NCBI GenBank assembly: GCA_022747635.1 | Contig: JAKTNV010000003.1 | Location: 12,185,411-12,249,410, forward strand | DNA: 64,000 bases | Source of the DNA: Hetaerina americana | Lineage: Eukaryota > Arthropoda > Insecta > Odonata > Calopterygidae | Direction: 5' to 3' | In this document: in pieces, positions 1 through 12,399 of the stretch | Numbering within the stretch: position 1 is the stretch's first letter | How the letters are laid out: each line of letters opens with the position of its first letter | The notes under the pieces: model-generated | What the model was told of the DNA's origin: nothing | What the model saw: only the letters and a program-made list of their open reading frames with translations | The model's database searches: none | Position numbers and translations under genes: made by a program

Positions 1-367
1 TGTTTTTGGCTCGCTTCACAATGTCATTGTCTTCGGCGCCAGGAGGAGGAGCTCCCCCTGGTGCACTGCCGGCACGTCGCCTTCGCCCACTGTCAAAGCG
101 TCCACCTCCTTCCCCTTCCTCACTCTCCCCAATCTCTTCCCCAACTCCTCCCCCTCCTGATCGCACTCCATCTCTCCCATTCCCACCAATTACATCTCCC
201 CCACCACCAATGCCTCCTCCTCCCTCTCCCATGCCTCCAACACCACCAACACTCCCCCCATTGCTGGTGTCAACCCCTCCACCTTCCTCCCACCTCTCGG
301 TCTCTGCATCCATCTCTGAAGACATGAGCTTCATCTCAAGGCCAGCCTTTGCTATTTTCGCTTGTTC
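1..367 (-). CDS. CTNNAL1: alpha-catulin exon i, with long Gly-rich insert (runs off left edge)
   Basis: This exon has at least 122 codons, phase 0 from the acceptor TTTAATCCCACAG before 367, open to the window edge. It starts EQAKIAKAGLEMKLMSSEMD and AETERWEE, matching catulin EEQAKIAKLGLKLGLLTSDA. It ends EDNDIVKRAKN, matching ENEIVQYGRN. In the human protein (from memory) these two blocks are only a couple of residues apart. Here about 75 residues intervene, dominated by Gly with Glu, Asp and Val (e.g. GGVGGMGEGGGGIGGGG), then GRRRRAGSAPGGAPPPGA. The frame stays open across it. Plus-strand open frames over the same bases are Pro/Ser-rich shadows of this Gly-rich coding. Confidence 0.9.
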
Positions 368-560
368 CTGTGGGATTAAAGATTTTTTTACTGCCCTACT
401 CAGTAATAACAATAATAATGTTGAATTTATTTAGTAAACTCAATTAGGACCACCAAGTCTTTTCTGGCATTTCATTCACATTGTGAAAAATCCTTAACCA
501 AGCCTTAAAAACATGATCATTAGGTGAGAAAGAGCTCAATCAGGCCAACATACTCAGCTG

Positions 561-738
561 TCCATTAAATGAAGAACACAATGTATATTTCCACTGTTCT
601 TTATTTACATTCAAATAGTTTCAAGGCTTAGGCGTCATCATCAGGGGTGTGTGACCTGATGATGACACCTAAGCATTGAAACAGGTTGTATGTAAATAAA
701 GAACATTTGAAATGTACCATGCGTTCTTCATTTAATGA
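561..738. repeat. Foldback repeat 1 with hammerhead-like motif pair
   Basis: This is a long imperfect palindrome: TCCATTAAATGAAGAAC at the left matches the reverse complement of GTTCTTCATTTAATGAA at the right. The shared interior includes TTCTTTATTTACAT, GTTTCAA and GCGTCATCATCAGG. On the plus strand CTGATGA (656-662) is followed 15 nt later by GAAAC (678-682) and then GTA (688-690). On the minus strand the left arm carries the same heptamer (638-644), 15 nt, then GAAAC (618-622). Both arms continue to TGTAAATAAAGAAC. It could be an inverted pair of terminal repeats of a Penelope-like or similar element. Confidence 0.8.
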
Positions 739-3700
739 ACATGAACTACCACAAAGTTGAGCCTGGAACAATTGAATTGGCTGGCAAATACCCAGCTGTA
801 TTAAGGATATAAATGGAATAATGACGAAAAAAAGTCAGCATTTGTTTCAACTTCGGTGACCTACCATTTAGATCTGCTCATTGTACATTAACAACAATAT
901 ATAATTGAAAATATATTCATGTGGGAAGAGATGAAAATATCAAGCAAAGTAGTTGTGTGTTCAAGTTGAAATTTCTGTTTGATATTAAAATCTGGTATGA
1001 CATGGTGGAACAAGCATTGGATAATGAAGAAAACACTTTGTACTGTTCACTTATTAATTGAAAATAATATACAATGGACATTTTTATGCCTAAATGTTCA
1101 AAAGGTTTCCATATGATATTAACTAAATAAATGTACTGTACAAAGTGGGTTCTTAATTTGTATAAAGTAATTTGTAATTCCTACTCTAGCTTGAGCATTT
1201 CAAATATCTATATTCACAGTAAAATTGACCTTTTTTGTAGTTGAGGATGTGATTTTTCAGATTTCAGGCCCAGTTTTTGTATTACATGAATCATAACTCA
1301 CAATTATTATTAAAGTTCATATTTACCTACTTGTGAGTTTAGGATGTTGCCCTTGAATGATTAGTGACCACAAATACATCTGGCTCTCTCAAGATACATA
1401 TTATATATCTTATGCCAGACATTCACCATAGAAGGGATGATAAATTCCTGAAGAAGCTTCTCCTTCAGTACCCTACTCACAATTTTTAGTTACTTCCGCT
1501 CATTTAATTTCCTAGTTATACACGCATCTTTACGGCCTTATTTGATCTACACCTTGTATGATATGACATTAGGGTGATGTTTCAGAACTCCTTCCCATGA
1601 AGTCAACATTCTCACTTGCATTTTTAACTGAGAATATTTTATTTGAACTAGTTTTGATGCATTGCATCCTTTTGAAATAATATTTTAAATATTCATCGAA
1701 ATTAGCCATAAAGGAATATTATATATGGAAAATTATATATGAGTTACTCTTCATAATATATGTTTTATCTTGCCTACCTCAGGATCCAAATGGACAGGCT
1801 TCAAAGGTTTTGAGGTGGTTCCGTGTTTCTGTAGAAAAGAAAGAAAAATATCAATGACTCTTTTGTGTGCTTCATTCATATTTTAAGTCAACATATGTGC
1901 AATGCAGGAGAACTCTTAAGCAACGGAGCATTCAAGCGCTTTTCTGTGCCTATGAATTTTTAGCAACATATGAACGTCTAAATTACTATCCTTGCACTTG
2001 GTAAGGTTAAAAGCACTATTGTATGGACAATATGAATGACTTCCATAAAATAAATCTTCGGGGAAGATTTCCATCCAAACAAAGTAAGTGCAAGGTTTTA
2101 GAGGAAATTGACATCACTGTTAATTTCTACATCAGAAAACACAACCCTCCTCACAAATGAGAATATATCAGCATTATAGCGTGTATTATAGCCACATGCT
2201 GAAGCTGGCAATGCATATTTCTGGGCAGAAGTAAGAAAGTTTATAGCTACTCACCAAGTAGGGTTGCTAGCTGGACCTTACTTTCTTTTCCAAAGATGGC
2301 ATCTGGTCTAAATAATCCTCAATATTGATAAAGATAATTTTTGCGACATTTAAAGGAATAATTTTTATGAGATTTAATGAAACCCTAACTTAGCATCTCC
2401 GGTAATCAGATTATGCAAATTATAATTATATTTGATAAAATTTTCACATTAATAGTGTGCTCAATTTTAGAAAGATACCCAATAAATTTTTCTGTACACA
2501 AAAGCATCTCACTTTTGCCAGTGATTTAAATCTTCATGTGGTGCTTATGCACACACAAAAAATACAAGATACCCTGTACATAGCCATAGGAAGGTATAGT
2601 TGCAGCTGTAATTCACATCAATGTCATCTACATCGTAAATGTTGTTGGAACTATATTATACCCTTTATTATGTTGTCAATTGGTAATTATTTATTTTATT
2701 TGTTCATTAAAGAATTTGATACTTACTAGAAATTTAGATGAATACACATATGGTCACCAGGCATTTGCAATATCTACAAAAAGTATGTGTGTATAATTTA
2801 TGCATGAAGGATGTTCAAGATTTAAACTAATTCGTTTAGGGCAAGAAGGGGGACTCAACGATGTTTTTTCACATGCAAATATCCAAACATTTGGGTATGT
2901 TACTAGGAATTGTGAAAGTTATCAGGAGTGTGTGAACAGGTAGGAAAAAAAATGAATTCAGGTTCCCTACCATGGAAGGGAATACTGTCATGCATCAAGG
3001 TCAATTTCCAAAGCGTGTGACTTTTCAAGTGCGTTGGGAATTTGCCGATATGACAATAGTTTATCCAATATGACATAAGGAGAAGGAGGCTAGCCCATAG
3101 TCAACCTTATTCTTAAAAGTGAATCTTGATTTATTGAAACATAACTGAAGTCACCCTCCACCTCTTATAGGCTTTGTTGCCATAATAATGCATTAGTTCT
3201 GTGAATTGGTTATATATTCACATACATTAAAAAAGCTAATTATAGGTCCCTCTAATTGGTCTAAAAATTTGCCACAGATATATGTGAAGAAGTCACTGAG
3301 AAATATATGGTTAATGGAAAAGATAGTGGCTGATAAGGCTTTTGCAGCTTTCCATCTAAATAAATATTGGTCAAAAATGCAAACACTGCCTGCTTTATTC
3401 TGATAGAAAACAATTACTGCCTGAAAAAAGAAATAGGTTACATTCTGAAACATATATCCATAACTCTATGAACGATTTTCTTCATGCTAAGAAGAAACTA
3501 GATTGAAAATGAAGTTGAGGAAGGGGGATACTTTCTACTACCACATTGACTGTTCTCAGCTCTACTGATGTAATAATATTCGAGTTGGAAAAACAACTCA
3601 AAATTCTAGTCATCATACTTACATGAAAATGTAACAAAATCAAAATCCAATTGCAATGATGTGAAAAATCATAGTTTTACCACTTGCATTCTCATAGAGT

Positions 3701-4294
3701 ATATTGAATTTCTGGCAACCACGACTAATGCTCATCAACCTAAGGTTCATCTACCTCCACAAGACTGAAATTAAGTGTATAACCCATGAAGACTAAGCAA
3801 ATAGTGTAGTTTCCCCATGGCCATTTTCCTTTACCACAAGATGCTAATTTTCCTCTGTCTTCACTTAGGTGAACACCAATTTAAGAGCACAGCTCTATTA
3901 CAGTCATGTCTATTTTGTCGCAAAAATTATCAGTTTTACAACAGAATTTCAAAGTATAATGGATACTGCAAAAATTATTTATGGTATCCCATAAAGCTCC
4001 CGACTAAATATGAAGCCAGACTATGAATTATACAATTTAGGTACGCAGCATTTTAAAACCAGATGCCCATGGTTGGCCTTACAGTAAGAAATATTTGCAA
4101 TATTTAATATCTGATTTTCCATTAGGTAAAAGTAGTAAATAAAAGTATTAAAGTAAAAAAGTATGGACGTTGTTAGAGATAATATCACAGAAGATTTTAG
4201 AAGACATTGACACTTGAAGTTAAAATATAAGATTCATTCTTTGAAATAATTAGTGGTTTTTTAAATGCTCATTATGTAGGTTGACACCTACATA

Positions 4295-5559
4295 CATGGG
4301 TAGTTTGAAAAGTCCATGCAAAGATCATTGGTGTACATCAAAGTTATTTTCAGTTAGAAGGTAACACACATTAAATTTCAACTAGACTGGTCTATCACCC
4401 TGTGCTAGGGATTTTTTTGATTGAATAAATCAAGTGATTTCCAAAAAAAAGGATAAAAGAGAATTTCATGCTTTGATGAAACATTATTTTGTGAAATGTG
4501 AATTGCCCCAGGAGACTAAAGAGATACTTGATGAATATTATGCTGAACTTGTGCCTTTGATTAGAATGTTTTACAAATGGTTAAAATATCTGTAGAGTGG
4601 TCATTTGAACACACGGTAAGTGAAAATACTTGATGCCCTATCGAGGTCACTCCTCCAGGAGTCATAAATGAAATCCATGATGTGGTGATGGATAATAGGA
4701 AAGTGAAGGTTTGTGAGATTGCCAATGCTGTAGCAATCTTTGATGAATGGGTACATGATATTTTACGTCAACATTTGGACATGAGAAAGCTGTCCACTGG
4801 GTGTTGCTATTGATCGCCTTTGTTCAAAAATGAAATTTTTGGATCAGTCCAACAGTGACATGGTCCAAGGCTGGTTTGTAGCTGCTTTGGTGATTTAGTT
4901 TCTGCAGGACTTTGGCATAAATTCATCACTAGGGACAAAATATGGATGCACCATTACATCTGAAACTAAGGAACAGCCCAAGCAATGGGTTCCCAGCAGA
5001 GAGTCTGCACCAAAGAAGAAAAACACCATTCCTTCAGCTGGGAAGGTTATGACTACTTTTGAGAGGGAATGAGGAATAATTTCCCTGGCTATTTGGAAAA
5101 AGCTAGACATCATCAGACCATTTGAAAACAGAGATATAGGAAATTCCACAAAAAAGTCCTTTTCTATCACAAAAACACATTAACTCACTCCTCCACAGCT
5201 TGGACCACAATATAAATAAAGTAATGAATCCAATCCCCATTCTTCAGATTTATCCTCCTATTTCTTGGATCCATCCTATTTTTCTCCGCATTTGCCTCCC
5301 GGGGACTACTGGCTGTTCTCAAATATGAGAGTGTGGCTGACAGGGACAAGATTGTATTCAAGTGAGGAGATAATTGCTGAAAAAAATACTTATTTTGCTG
5401 AGTGTGAACATTGGCATTATTTGTTAAGAAACAGCAAATGGAAGCAATCCTATACGAAATGAATAAGCCTAAAGGGAGAATATTTGAAAAATAAATATGG
5501 TTTATAAAAAAAATTAAGCAGTTTTAACTTTCACATGGACTTCCCAAACCACTCTTGAA
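4295..5559 (+). mobile_element. Decayed mariner (plus strand)
   Basis: A plus-strand mariner remnant of about 1.27 kb with imperfect terminal inverted repeats (left ...TAGTTTGAAAAGTCCATG, right reverse complement ...GGTTTGGGAAGTCCATG) next to TA dinucleotides. Shifting frames read mariner text: REFHALMKHYFVKCELPQET near 4470, KEQPKQWVPSRESAPKK and PSAGKVMTTF near 4970-5060, then PPGDYWLFSNMRVWL and KWKQSYTK near 5300-5460. It is riddled with stops and frameshifts and is CpG-poor, so it is old and dead. The AGKVM and W-L-x-G texts resemble the elements at 13202 and 39116 more than the intact copy at 15383. Confidence 0.85.
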
Positions 5560-6181
5560 TACATCTAAACAATTCCATTCTTTTACATAATGAAGATAAA
5601 TGCATCAACTTTATTTATACTTACATCATACAGCTCACCTTATTAATAACAAAATATTGTAAGAGCATACTCAGCATCTATTCACATGTGTTGCACATGT
5701 ATCAGTGCTGAAAGTAATACTCCAGTACACTTAATACATAGTATTTGGGAAATCCCTGAAAGCATGCATACTCCTCCCTGTAGGCTCTTGTATACAACAC
5801 ATTCACTCAAATAAAAAAAGGACTTTTAATAATGGGGATGAAAAAACATCTGATGGAAAGAAGACAAATTGACAGTGGAAGAGAGGATAATTCCTTTATG
5901 AAATGGATCAGATATTGTACGATTAATGCTTCATATTCCCATCATAGCATGCACTGAAAATGAACACCCTATTGTTCATCATCCTCTAACAAAATATAGC
6001 CATTAAGAGATATGCTGGAAAAGATTCATCCAATTTACAAGAGGCATTGTTGACCAATCTGAAGTATGAGAAATATTTCAGAGAAAGACAGCTTGTTATT
6101 GAAAATAATAGAAATGTCTGAGAGGTGAAATTAATGAAGTGGTGGGGATAAAAAAAATATATATATACCTATAAGATCTTG

Positions 6182-6183
<2 letters not shown>

Positions 6184-6251
<68 letters not shown>
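6184..6251. repeat. (TA)n microsatellite
   Basis: An uninterrupted run of alternating T and A of about 68 bp, directly left of a small inverted-repeat element. Confidence 0.97.
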
Positions 6252-6254
<3 letters not shown>

Positions 6255-6288
6255 CCGCACCCTGTGTCTGTGTGTGTATATATGTATG

Positions 6289-6649
6289 AAGAGTGCTTAA
6301 ATCTGGACAAACATGCATTTCCTCAAATGAGATTTCCTCGCTGGGTTAGCGAAACCTTCTCCAGACTTCTCCGAAGCATTATAGTTAGCCACAATATCAT
6401 AAGCAGTTGTTCTGGGGTACCAGAAGAATCAAACTATTTTGAAATATAACACCCAGCGCGAACACTTCCGATAATAGCCGCTCTTCGATTGCACTCCGCT
6501 CTTGTACATAACATCTAGGCCATTTTGAAGTTATGATTGTTCACTAGATGCCTATAGAGTTCAAGACCGCCAATCGCGACCTCCAGTGGAACTACGATAG
6601 GGCGGGAGATTCAAATTGAAATTTGTCCAGATTTAAGCGCTCCACCCTG
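6289..6649. mobile_element. Small inverted-repeat (MITE-like) element between microsatellites
   Basis: About 360 bp with inverted ends: left GTGCTTAAATCTGGACAAA (from about 6292), right reverse complement GCGCTTAAATCTGGACAAA (ending about 6642). The right terminus reads CAGGGTGGAGCGC on the minus strand. It has no coding potential and more CpG than its flanks, suggesting a younger insertion. It sits between a (TA)n run on the left and a (GT)n(AT)n run on the right, so a TA target site is plausible but cannot be read out exactly. Confidence 0.65.
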
Positions 6650-6677
6650 TATGTATACATATTCATGCATATATATT

Positions 6678-6774
<97 letters not shown>
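6678..6774. repeat. (GT)n(AT)n compound microsatellite
   Basis: An alternating TG run to about 6696 is followed by alternating AT to 6774. The open frames through it (Tyr-Ile repeats) are artefacts. Confidence 0.97.
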
Positions 6775-6776
<2 letters not shown>

Positions 6777-8089
6777 TTACGCACACACATGAAATTATTT
6801 ATGGCAAGGCAATAGTTTTGGTGATTAAACAGATCAATATTACACTTTGGTTTGGATATAGAACATCAAGAGTCAAACTAGAGAAAGAGAAAAACCATAC
6901 ATTTATAAATATTTGGCACCTAATGGAAAAACAGTTATTCAAACACATCTGATCAATTATATATACAGATGGTCTAAGGAATACATTTTTAAGAAACTAT
7001 TGTTTGATTATAAAGAATAAAAACAAAGTCATTGCACAAGCATTCTGTATTAACAGGTGACTGATTGATGGAAAGCATAACGATGTGTGTACGTTTTCCT
7101 TGCTTATACACATGTGCCATCTAGAAAGTGCAGAGAGGTGATACATTTTAAAATTAATTTGAGAAAATTTAGTGACTGACTTCATGAAATCAAGGACATT
7201 AAAGTTTCAATTATTTGCTTTTTCATGTTAACATTTTATCTATTGTACATACCTCAAGTCAGTGCAATTAGAATCTACATGTAAAAACTTAAGGTTTATG
7301 TGAGAAATAATTAGGAATATGAAAACTTTAAGAATGCATATTTTAGCCAGTTCATTGTAGCTAATAAATAAGTCTGTAAAAGCTAAGTCAACTCCTACCT
7401 AATCATCAAGATTGACTCAATCTCATACTTACATATAGTTTTACACATGGTTATGGAATCAGCTGTTGAATGCTTCCATCAACTTTTGAAAATATAGCTA
7501 CAGTTTTTATTAATAACTGTTTAATAACACATTAAAATGTTAATTTAGTTGAATTGCAATTCTTATAAAACTTTTAAGGATTGAGTAAGTACTTTTCTTT
7601 TAATTCATGATTTTTACGCATTAAATTGATGAGTTTAGATTTTTAGCTTTTAAATATATGCTGACTTAAAGTGTGTTCCTAAAATATGTACAGAATTTAA
7701 TACTTTTTATAATGTTTTGTTTGTTACCTATTTTGCAAAAAAAGACATAATGGATAGTTACAAGAATTTTCCATAAGATTGATGGAGGAATCCATCAAAA
7801 GAGTAAAGGAGCCTCTAGTCTAGAGAAAACTAAGGTACTCAATGCACATTCTTACAGGAGATTAAATCTTGTGCGTTGACTTAGCTTTCACGGTGCCTTT
7901 TCTTGTCAGATAAAATAAAAACACTGAAGATCAAAATAGGCATTTTGCATAGCATAGGCAATTATTTGTTTGAAGCAAACATTTCTTGAGATGAGCTCAA
8001 ACACTTAATTCGTCACCTATACAAGTTAGATTTCCATTTGCGTGATTTAACTTAACATGCTACTTTAAAATTTCAAATAGAACAATATA

Positions 8090-9411
8090 CTACCTTGATC
8101 AAAAATTTCCCGGAATTTATTCAGAAAATTAAAAATACAAGTTTATTCATCTAAATCTATATTGTCCCCTTCAAAGTAATCCCCATCGACTGCAACACAC
8201 TTATGCCAGCGCTTGATCCAATCCTCGAAACATTTTTTATATTCGGTTTTCGGTATGTCCATCTGTGCTTCCTGCGATTTTTCCATTACTTCCTCTCGGC
8301 TGCTAAAACGCGTTCCCCGTAATGGTTTTTTAACTCGATTGAACAGAAAGAAGTCACAGGGAGCCAAATCAGGTGAATTCGGTGGCTGTTGGATGGTATT
8401 TGTTGCATTTTTCGTCAAAAAATTACGAATAATGATAGCACTGTGCGACGGTGCGTTATCATGGTGCAAAATCCACGAGTTTTCTGCCCACATTTCTGGT
8501 CTCTTTCGGCGAATTGCTTCACGCAAACGTCTCATAACGCCCAAATAATACTCTTTGTTTACTGTCTGGCCTTCTGGCAAAAATTCATGATGCACTACAC
8601 CGTTGTAATCCATGAAAACCGTCAGCATTGCCTTCTTGTTTGACTGAAAACGACGTGGTTTTTTTGGTCTCGGCTCATTTGGTGAACGCCATTCACTTGC
8701 CTGATGTCTGGATTGCGTGTCGTACTCATAAACCCACGTCTCGTCTCCAGTAATGATCCTTTTGATGAATGTGGGATCGGATTCAGCCTCGCAAATCATG
8801 TCTTTTGCGACGTCAACACGGTCTCTTTTTTGCATGAAATTGAGGTCTTTTGGCATGCTACACGACGGAAACCCAAATCATTAACCACAATGTCTTGGGC
8901 GGATCCATAGGCAATGTTCAAGTCCTCCGCTATTTCTCTGATGGTTAATTTGCGGTTATTGACCAACATTTCTTTTACTTTATCAATTTTTTCACCGACT
9001 TTCGATGTCGATGGTCTGCCACTGCGTTCATCATCTTCGATTGACTCACGACCACTTCTGAACCGCTCGTGCCACTGGTAAACGACCGTTTTTTTTTAGA
9101 GAATCGTTGCCGAAACACTTTTCCAATATTTCCAACGTCCGTGCGCCACTAAATCCGTTTTTTACGCAAAATTTAATACAAGTTCGTTGTTGCAAATTTA
9201 AATCCATTTCTGCAATTGTAAAAAATCGTCAACACACACAGAGATAGATGTACTCTTGGCTACGTAACTTTTGCAAATGTCAAGTTATGACACTAAGATT
9301 TAAAGGGAATATCAACAACAGATGTACCAATTTAACAAAAAAACAGAACTCAAATCGGACCGATGGGAGCGCCACACGGTGGTTATTCCGGGAACTTTTT
9401 GATCAAGGTAG
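8090..9411 (-). mobile_element. Mariner copy 1 (inactivated), minus strand
   Basis: 1322 bp flanked by TA on both sides. Ends are CTACCTTGATCAAAAA...TTCCCGG inverted, one mismatch within about 26 bp. Nearly identical throughout to the mariner at 15383-16715 and in the same orientation, about 7.3 kb away. Unlike the surrounding intron it keeps many CpGs, which suggests recent insertion. Confidence 0.95.
8143..9207 (-). pseudogene. Mariner transposase, copy 1, frameshifted
   Basis: Compared with the intact copy at 15436-16509 this gene has one extra T in the run near 9090-9098 (9 instead of 8) and a 10-bp deletion near 8856. Between the two changes the frame is wrong. After the deletion the net change is minus 9 bp, so the original frame resumes at PKDLNFMQKRD and runs to the normal stop. 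The remaining 237-residue open frame keeps the three catalytic acidic sites (TGDETW, HHDNAPSH, SPDLAPCDFF) but lacks an intact N-terminal DNA-binding domain, so it cannot make a normal transposase. Confidence 0.93.
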
Positions 9412-11216
9412 TATATCTAATGCTAATGGTTGTATAACCTCATTACATCTGAATATGCTTTACTTAAAACAAATCATTATTTTGAGATGTCACTGTGGTT
9501 GATTTTTTCAATACAATTTCTCTAAAAAAGGAGCATTCATGGAATGGAGCTGATGAATGAGGACCCGGGTTTTTAATTATTATATATTTATTTGTGTAGC
9601 CTGCAAGCCACCGCCGGGGTGTGGGGTGAATACACGCCAGACTAATTTTTACCCAAATGTGACACTACTGTTGTTGTACAATGTTATTATGCCCTATTTT
9701 TTGTGGAAAAAATGACTTGTTTTTGAAAAATGGTTAAATGTTAATAATTAATGGCAAAAAAATGCTTTTGATTAAGGCATATTAAATACATTAAAGAGAA
9801 CAATATCTTTAAGTTAAAGGAGGTGTGAGGTATTACCCAACAGTAGAAGAAATTTGCTTGTTCTCTTCATTGACCAAAATTGTTCATTGCAGAACTTAAA
9901 ACAATAATATATGTTACACATATTCTCTGTCAGCCTGTTTGTCTCTCTGTCTGTTTCATAAATTCTTATGATTTTTAGAATGTAAAGTCAAGAATAAATA
10001 TAAGAAGCATTAATAAATAATTAGGTGTATTGGTTGTAATGCTAATCCATTGCAAATTATTGAGAGTAAGTATTTCATAATGAAGAATATCTGGTACTGA
10101 TGAACTGAGCAACCCTCTTCTGAGAGGTAATGCATGATATACTATTGTATGATCAACCTATGGAACTTGATAGCATTGCGTTCCTGAATGAAATGCTGAT
10201 ACTCAACAGTACTTGCATTGTATTTAATGCTCTCAACATACAATGTATTTCTGCCATGCTTATGGGACATGGGACTTCTGACTGATAAGCTGAAGCAACA
10301 TTAAAGTGACGACTGCATGGAACTCAAAGGGTAGACCATATATTATGCAAACTTCCTCTCCATAAATATTCATTACTAGTGACGAAATTAAGGTTAATTG
10401 GATCAAGCTGAAATAAGACATCTGTAATCAAATTGGAAGAACTCTGTTTCACCCTGAATAAACAAGAAATAACTGATGGAAAATCATCCGAAGTCTCTTC
10501 ATTATATCCCTCCTACCAGTGTTGCCATATACCTAATACATGTTAAACAGGACAGGGAAGAATGGGATCAGATATCAGGCTGACTAATGCAGTTGTATGT
10601 TTTTATTATGGCAGGCTCTCTGTTATTTATTTCTCTGTTTACCAAATGGAGACATGCGGGGGAAATATTGATCCCCATTCCTCTCTATTCAATCAAGGTT
10701 TTAATATCTTGGCTGAATAGAAAGTCTGACTTGCTGAACGAAAGGCTGGGGAACCTTTTTTTTAAATAAATGTACTAAATACTTAATGGTATTTTACAAA
10801 ATTTAGTCTGAAATTTAATTTGAGTTATTGGCCACTTTAACATTATTTTTAGTGTTTAATAGATGATTCTTTTTATTTTTCTGATTAGAAGATTATCTCC
10901 TGAATCTCCAATATGACTTCCCCATGAGGAAAACAATATAATTATTTTAAACAATTCTAATGCACCTACATGAATACATTTTTAAATAATTTGTTGTGTT
11001 TTTATGGGGTCTCTCCATATGTTGGTAACTTGGATGGTTAAAACTTTTCAACAGTCCACTATAGTTGACATGAATATTTTTTTGAATTTGAAGGAAAAAT
11101 AAATTTTCTGGCTACCTGTGAGAGGTCTTACATGAGCTTATATGTACTCTAATGAGGTAGAAGGGTGCATAGCAGAAGCCTAAAATTAATTGTTGATTGT
11201 CCTTATGGTCATTATT

Positions 11217-11446
11217 TGTATGGTACTTGGGTCAACTTATGGAATTTCATGATGAAATTTGAAAAATAAAAATATTGTAAATTGAACTGAATTTTATTTG
11301 AAATTACCAGTTTCACTGAACAGTTAGCATCATCATGATGTAGGCTGTTACATGAAACTGGTAATTTCAAATAAAATTCGGGGCAATTTACAAAGTTTTC
11401 ATTTTTCGAATTTCATCATATCTCATATCAAAAAAAGCTGTACCAT
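11217..11446. repeat. Foldback repeat 2 with hammerhead-like motif pair
   Basis: The inner arms are perfect over 27 bp (from GAATTTTATTTGAAAT to TACCAGTTTCA and its reverse complement) and continue imperfectly outward (AAATTTGAAAAAT and AATTTCATGATG against their complements). The centre is about 37 nt. The minus-strand copy of the motif is ATGATGA (11330-11336), 15 nt, GAAAC (11310-11314). The plus-strand copy is ATCATGA (11332-11338), 15 nt, GAAAC (11354-11358), with TGTA/TACA able to pair inside the 15 nt. The layout is the same as the repeat at 561-738, although the arm sequences differ. Confidence 0.8.
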
Positions 11447-11583
11447 AGCTTAAAATTATGTACAATGAGTTATGTTATTGATTAATTCTATTGTTCAATA
11501 ATTAATTATTATCAATCTGGGATCAAAGTATAAAATTATCCAGTAGTTTGGATGTAGTACTGCAAAAATGTTGACTAACTCAC

Positions 11584-11696
11584 CCCAGGTCGAGGAAGAG
11601 ACATGTAAACTTGTTTTTCTGGCACACGATTCCGGCATTGAACCGTCACCTCTTGAGCCACTTGGGCCACATCACCCATTAATGATTGCCACATAT
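11584..11696 (-). CDS. CTNNAL1: alpha-catulin exon h
   Basis: This exon is 113 nt. The acceptor is GTAGTTTTTGCAG before 11696, and the donor is GGG|GTGAGTT after 11584. It enters with AT of the split codon (phase 1) and leaves in phase 0. It reads MWQSLMGDVAQVAQEV, then RVPEKQVYMSLPRPG, matching the human catulin stretch that ends YGYLSLPKP. In vertebrates, as I recall them, a further linker of about 15-20 residues follows before SEEQAKIAKLG. Here exon i begins at EQAKIAK, so a short extra exon could lie in the 11.2 kb intron, although direct joining is also in frame. Confidence 0.9.
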
Positions 11697-12399
11697 CTGC
11701 AAAAACTACAATAAAAATGATTAGAATGAGATAATAACTATCACTAAATGACAACAAAAACCCATCAAAGTGACTTGATTTTTCTTTTTATAGAAGAACA
11801 ATGCTAAGAAAAATGATATTTTCTAAACAACAAATAAAAGAATCAGTTGTTCAGAAAGAATTGAATATTATGTAATCGATCATCAACTACTTAACCAGAT
11901 GAAAATAATTGATTTGTTTCTAGAGTACACATTGAATATTGTGTAATGTCTGAAAATTGTATGTTTCATTGTGAGCAATTTGGGCTGAAACATGTCATTT
12001 ATACATTACCAATTCTGCATCTCATTCTTCAATCATTTTATTATCAATTGGAATTTTACCCAATTAAAAAAAGAAAGCTGCTGTGAAGCATAGTTTAATT
12101 TGTTCTTATTTTTGCAACTTTTGCCTTAGAACAAGTTGAATTTAATATAAGTTAATTTTTAAAAGCATTTCACAAAAGAAACGTTCCTCAATCGCAACTT
12201 TTATGGGAACCAATTGATATATGAATTACATACAGTAGTAATGAGAGGAATGAGATAACAAAAATTCTAACTTTACAAGAAAGTTACCCATTCATTTGAT
12301 GTAATTTCTGAAACAATATACATACATAACTAGATACATTATGTTATACCTCATTGTAGTGAAGAAAACTTGGGATTTATTATTGTACTTTGGCCATAC
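11697..12399 (-). other. alpha-catulin intron between exons g and h (703 bp)
   Basis: GT...AG intron, AT-rich. No repeat or second feature is recognised in it. Confidence 0.8.

Larger units (their letters stand above)
368..11583 (-). other. alpha-catulin intron between exons h and i (11.2 kb)
   Basis: AT-rich, CpG-poor intron. It contains a foldback repeat at 561-738, a decayed mariner at 4295-5559, an AT microsatellite and small inverted-repeat element at 6184-6774, an inactivated mariner at 8090-9411, and a second foldback at 11217-11446. A short CpG-bearing patch near 9600 (GCCACCGCCGGGGTGTGGGG) looks like an old repeat scrap. In 739-4294, 6775-8089 and 9430-11216 I see nothing else I can name. 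Confidence 0.7.

Noticed and set aside
6..434. 142-codon plus-strand Pro/Ser-rich open frame
   Set aside because: It is antisense to the Gly-rich part of catulin exon i; Gly codons read backwards give Pro/Ser/Thr.
6592..6952. Tyr-Ile repeat open frames
   Set aside because: Translation of the AT/GT microsatellite.
8213..8910. Plus-strand frames across mariner copy 1 (and equivalents at 15506-16251)
   Set aside because: Antisense shadows of the transposase gene.
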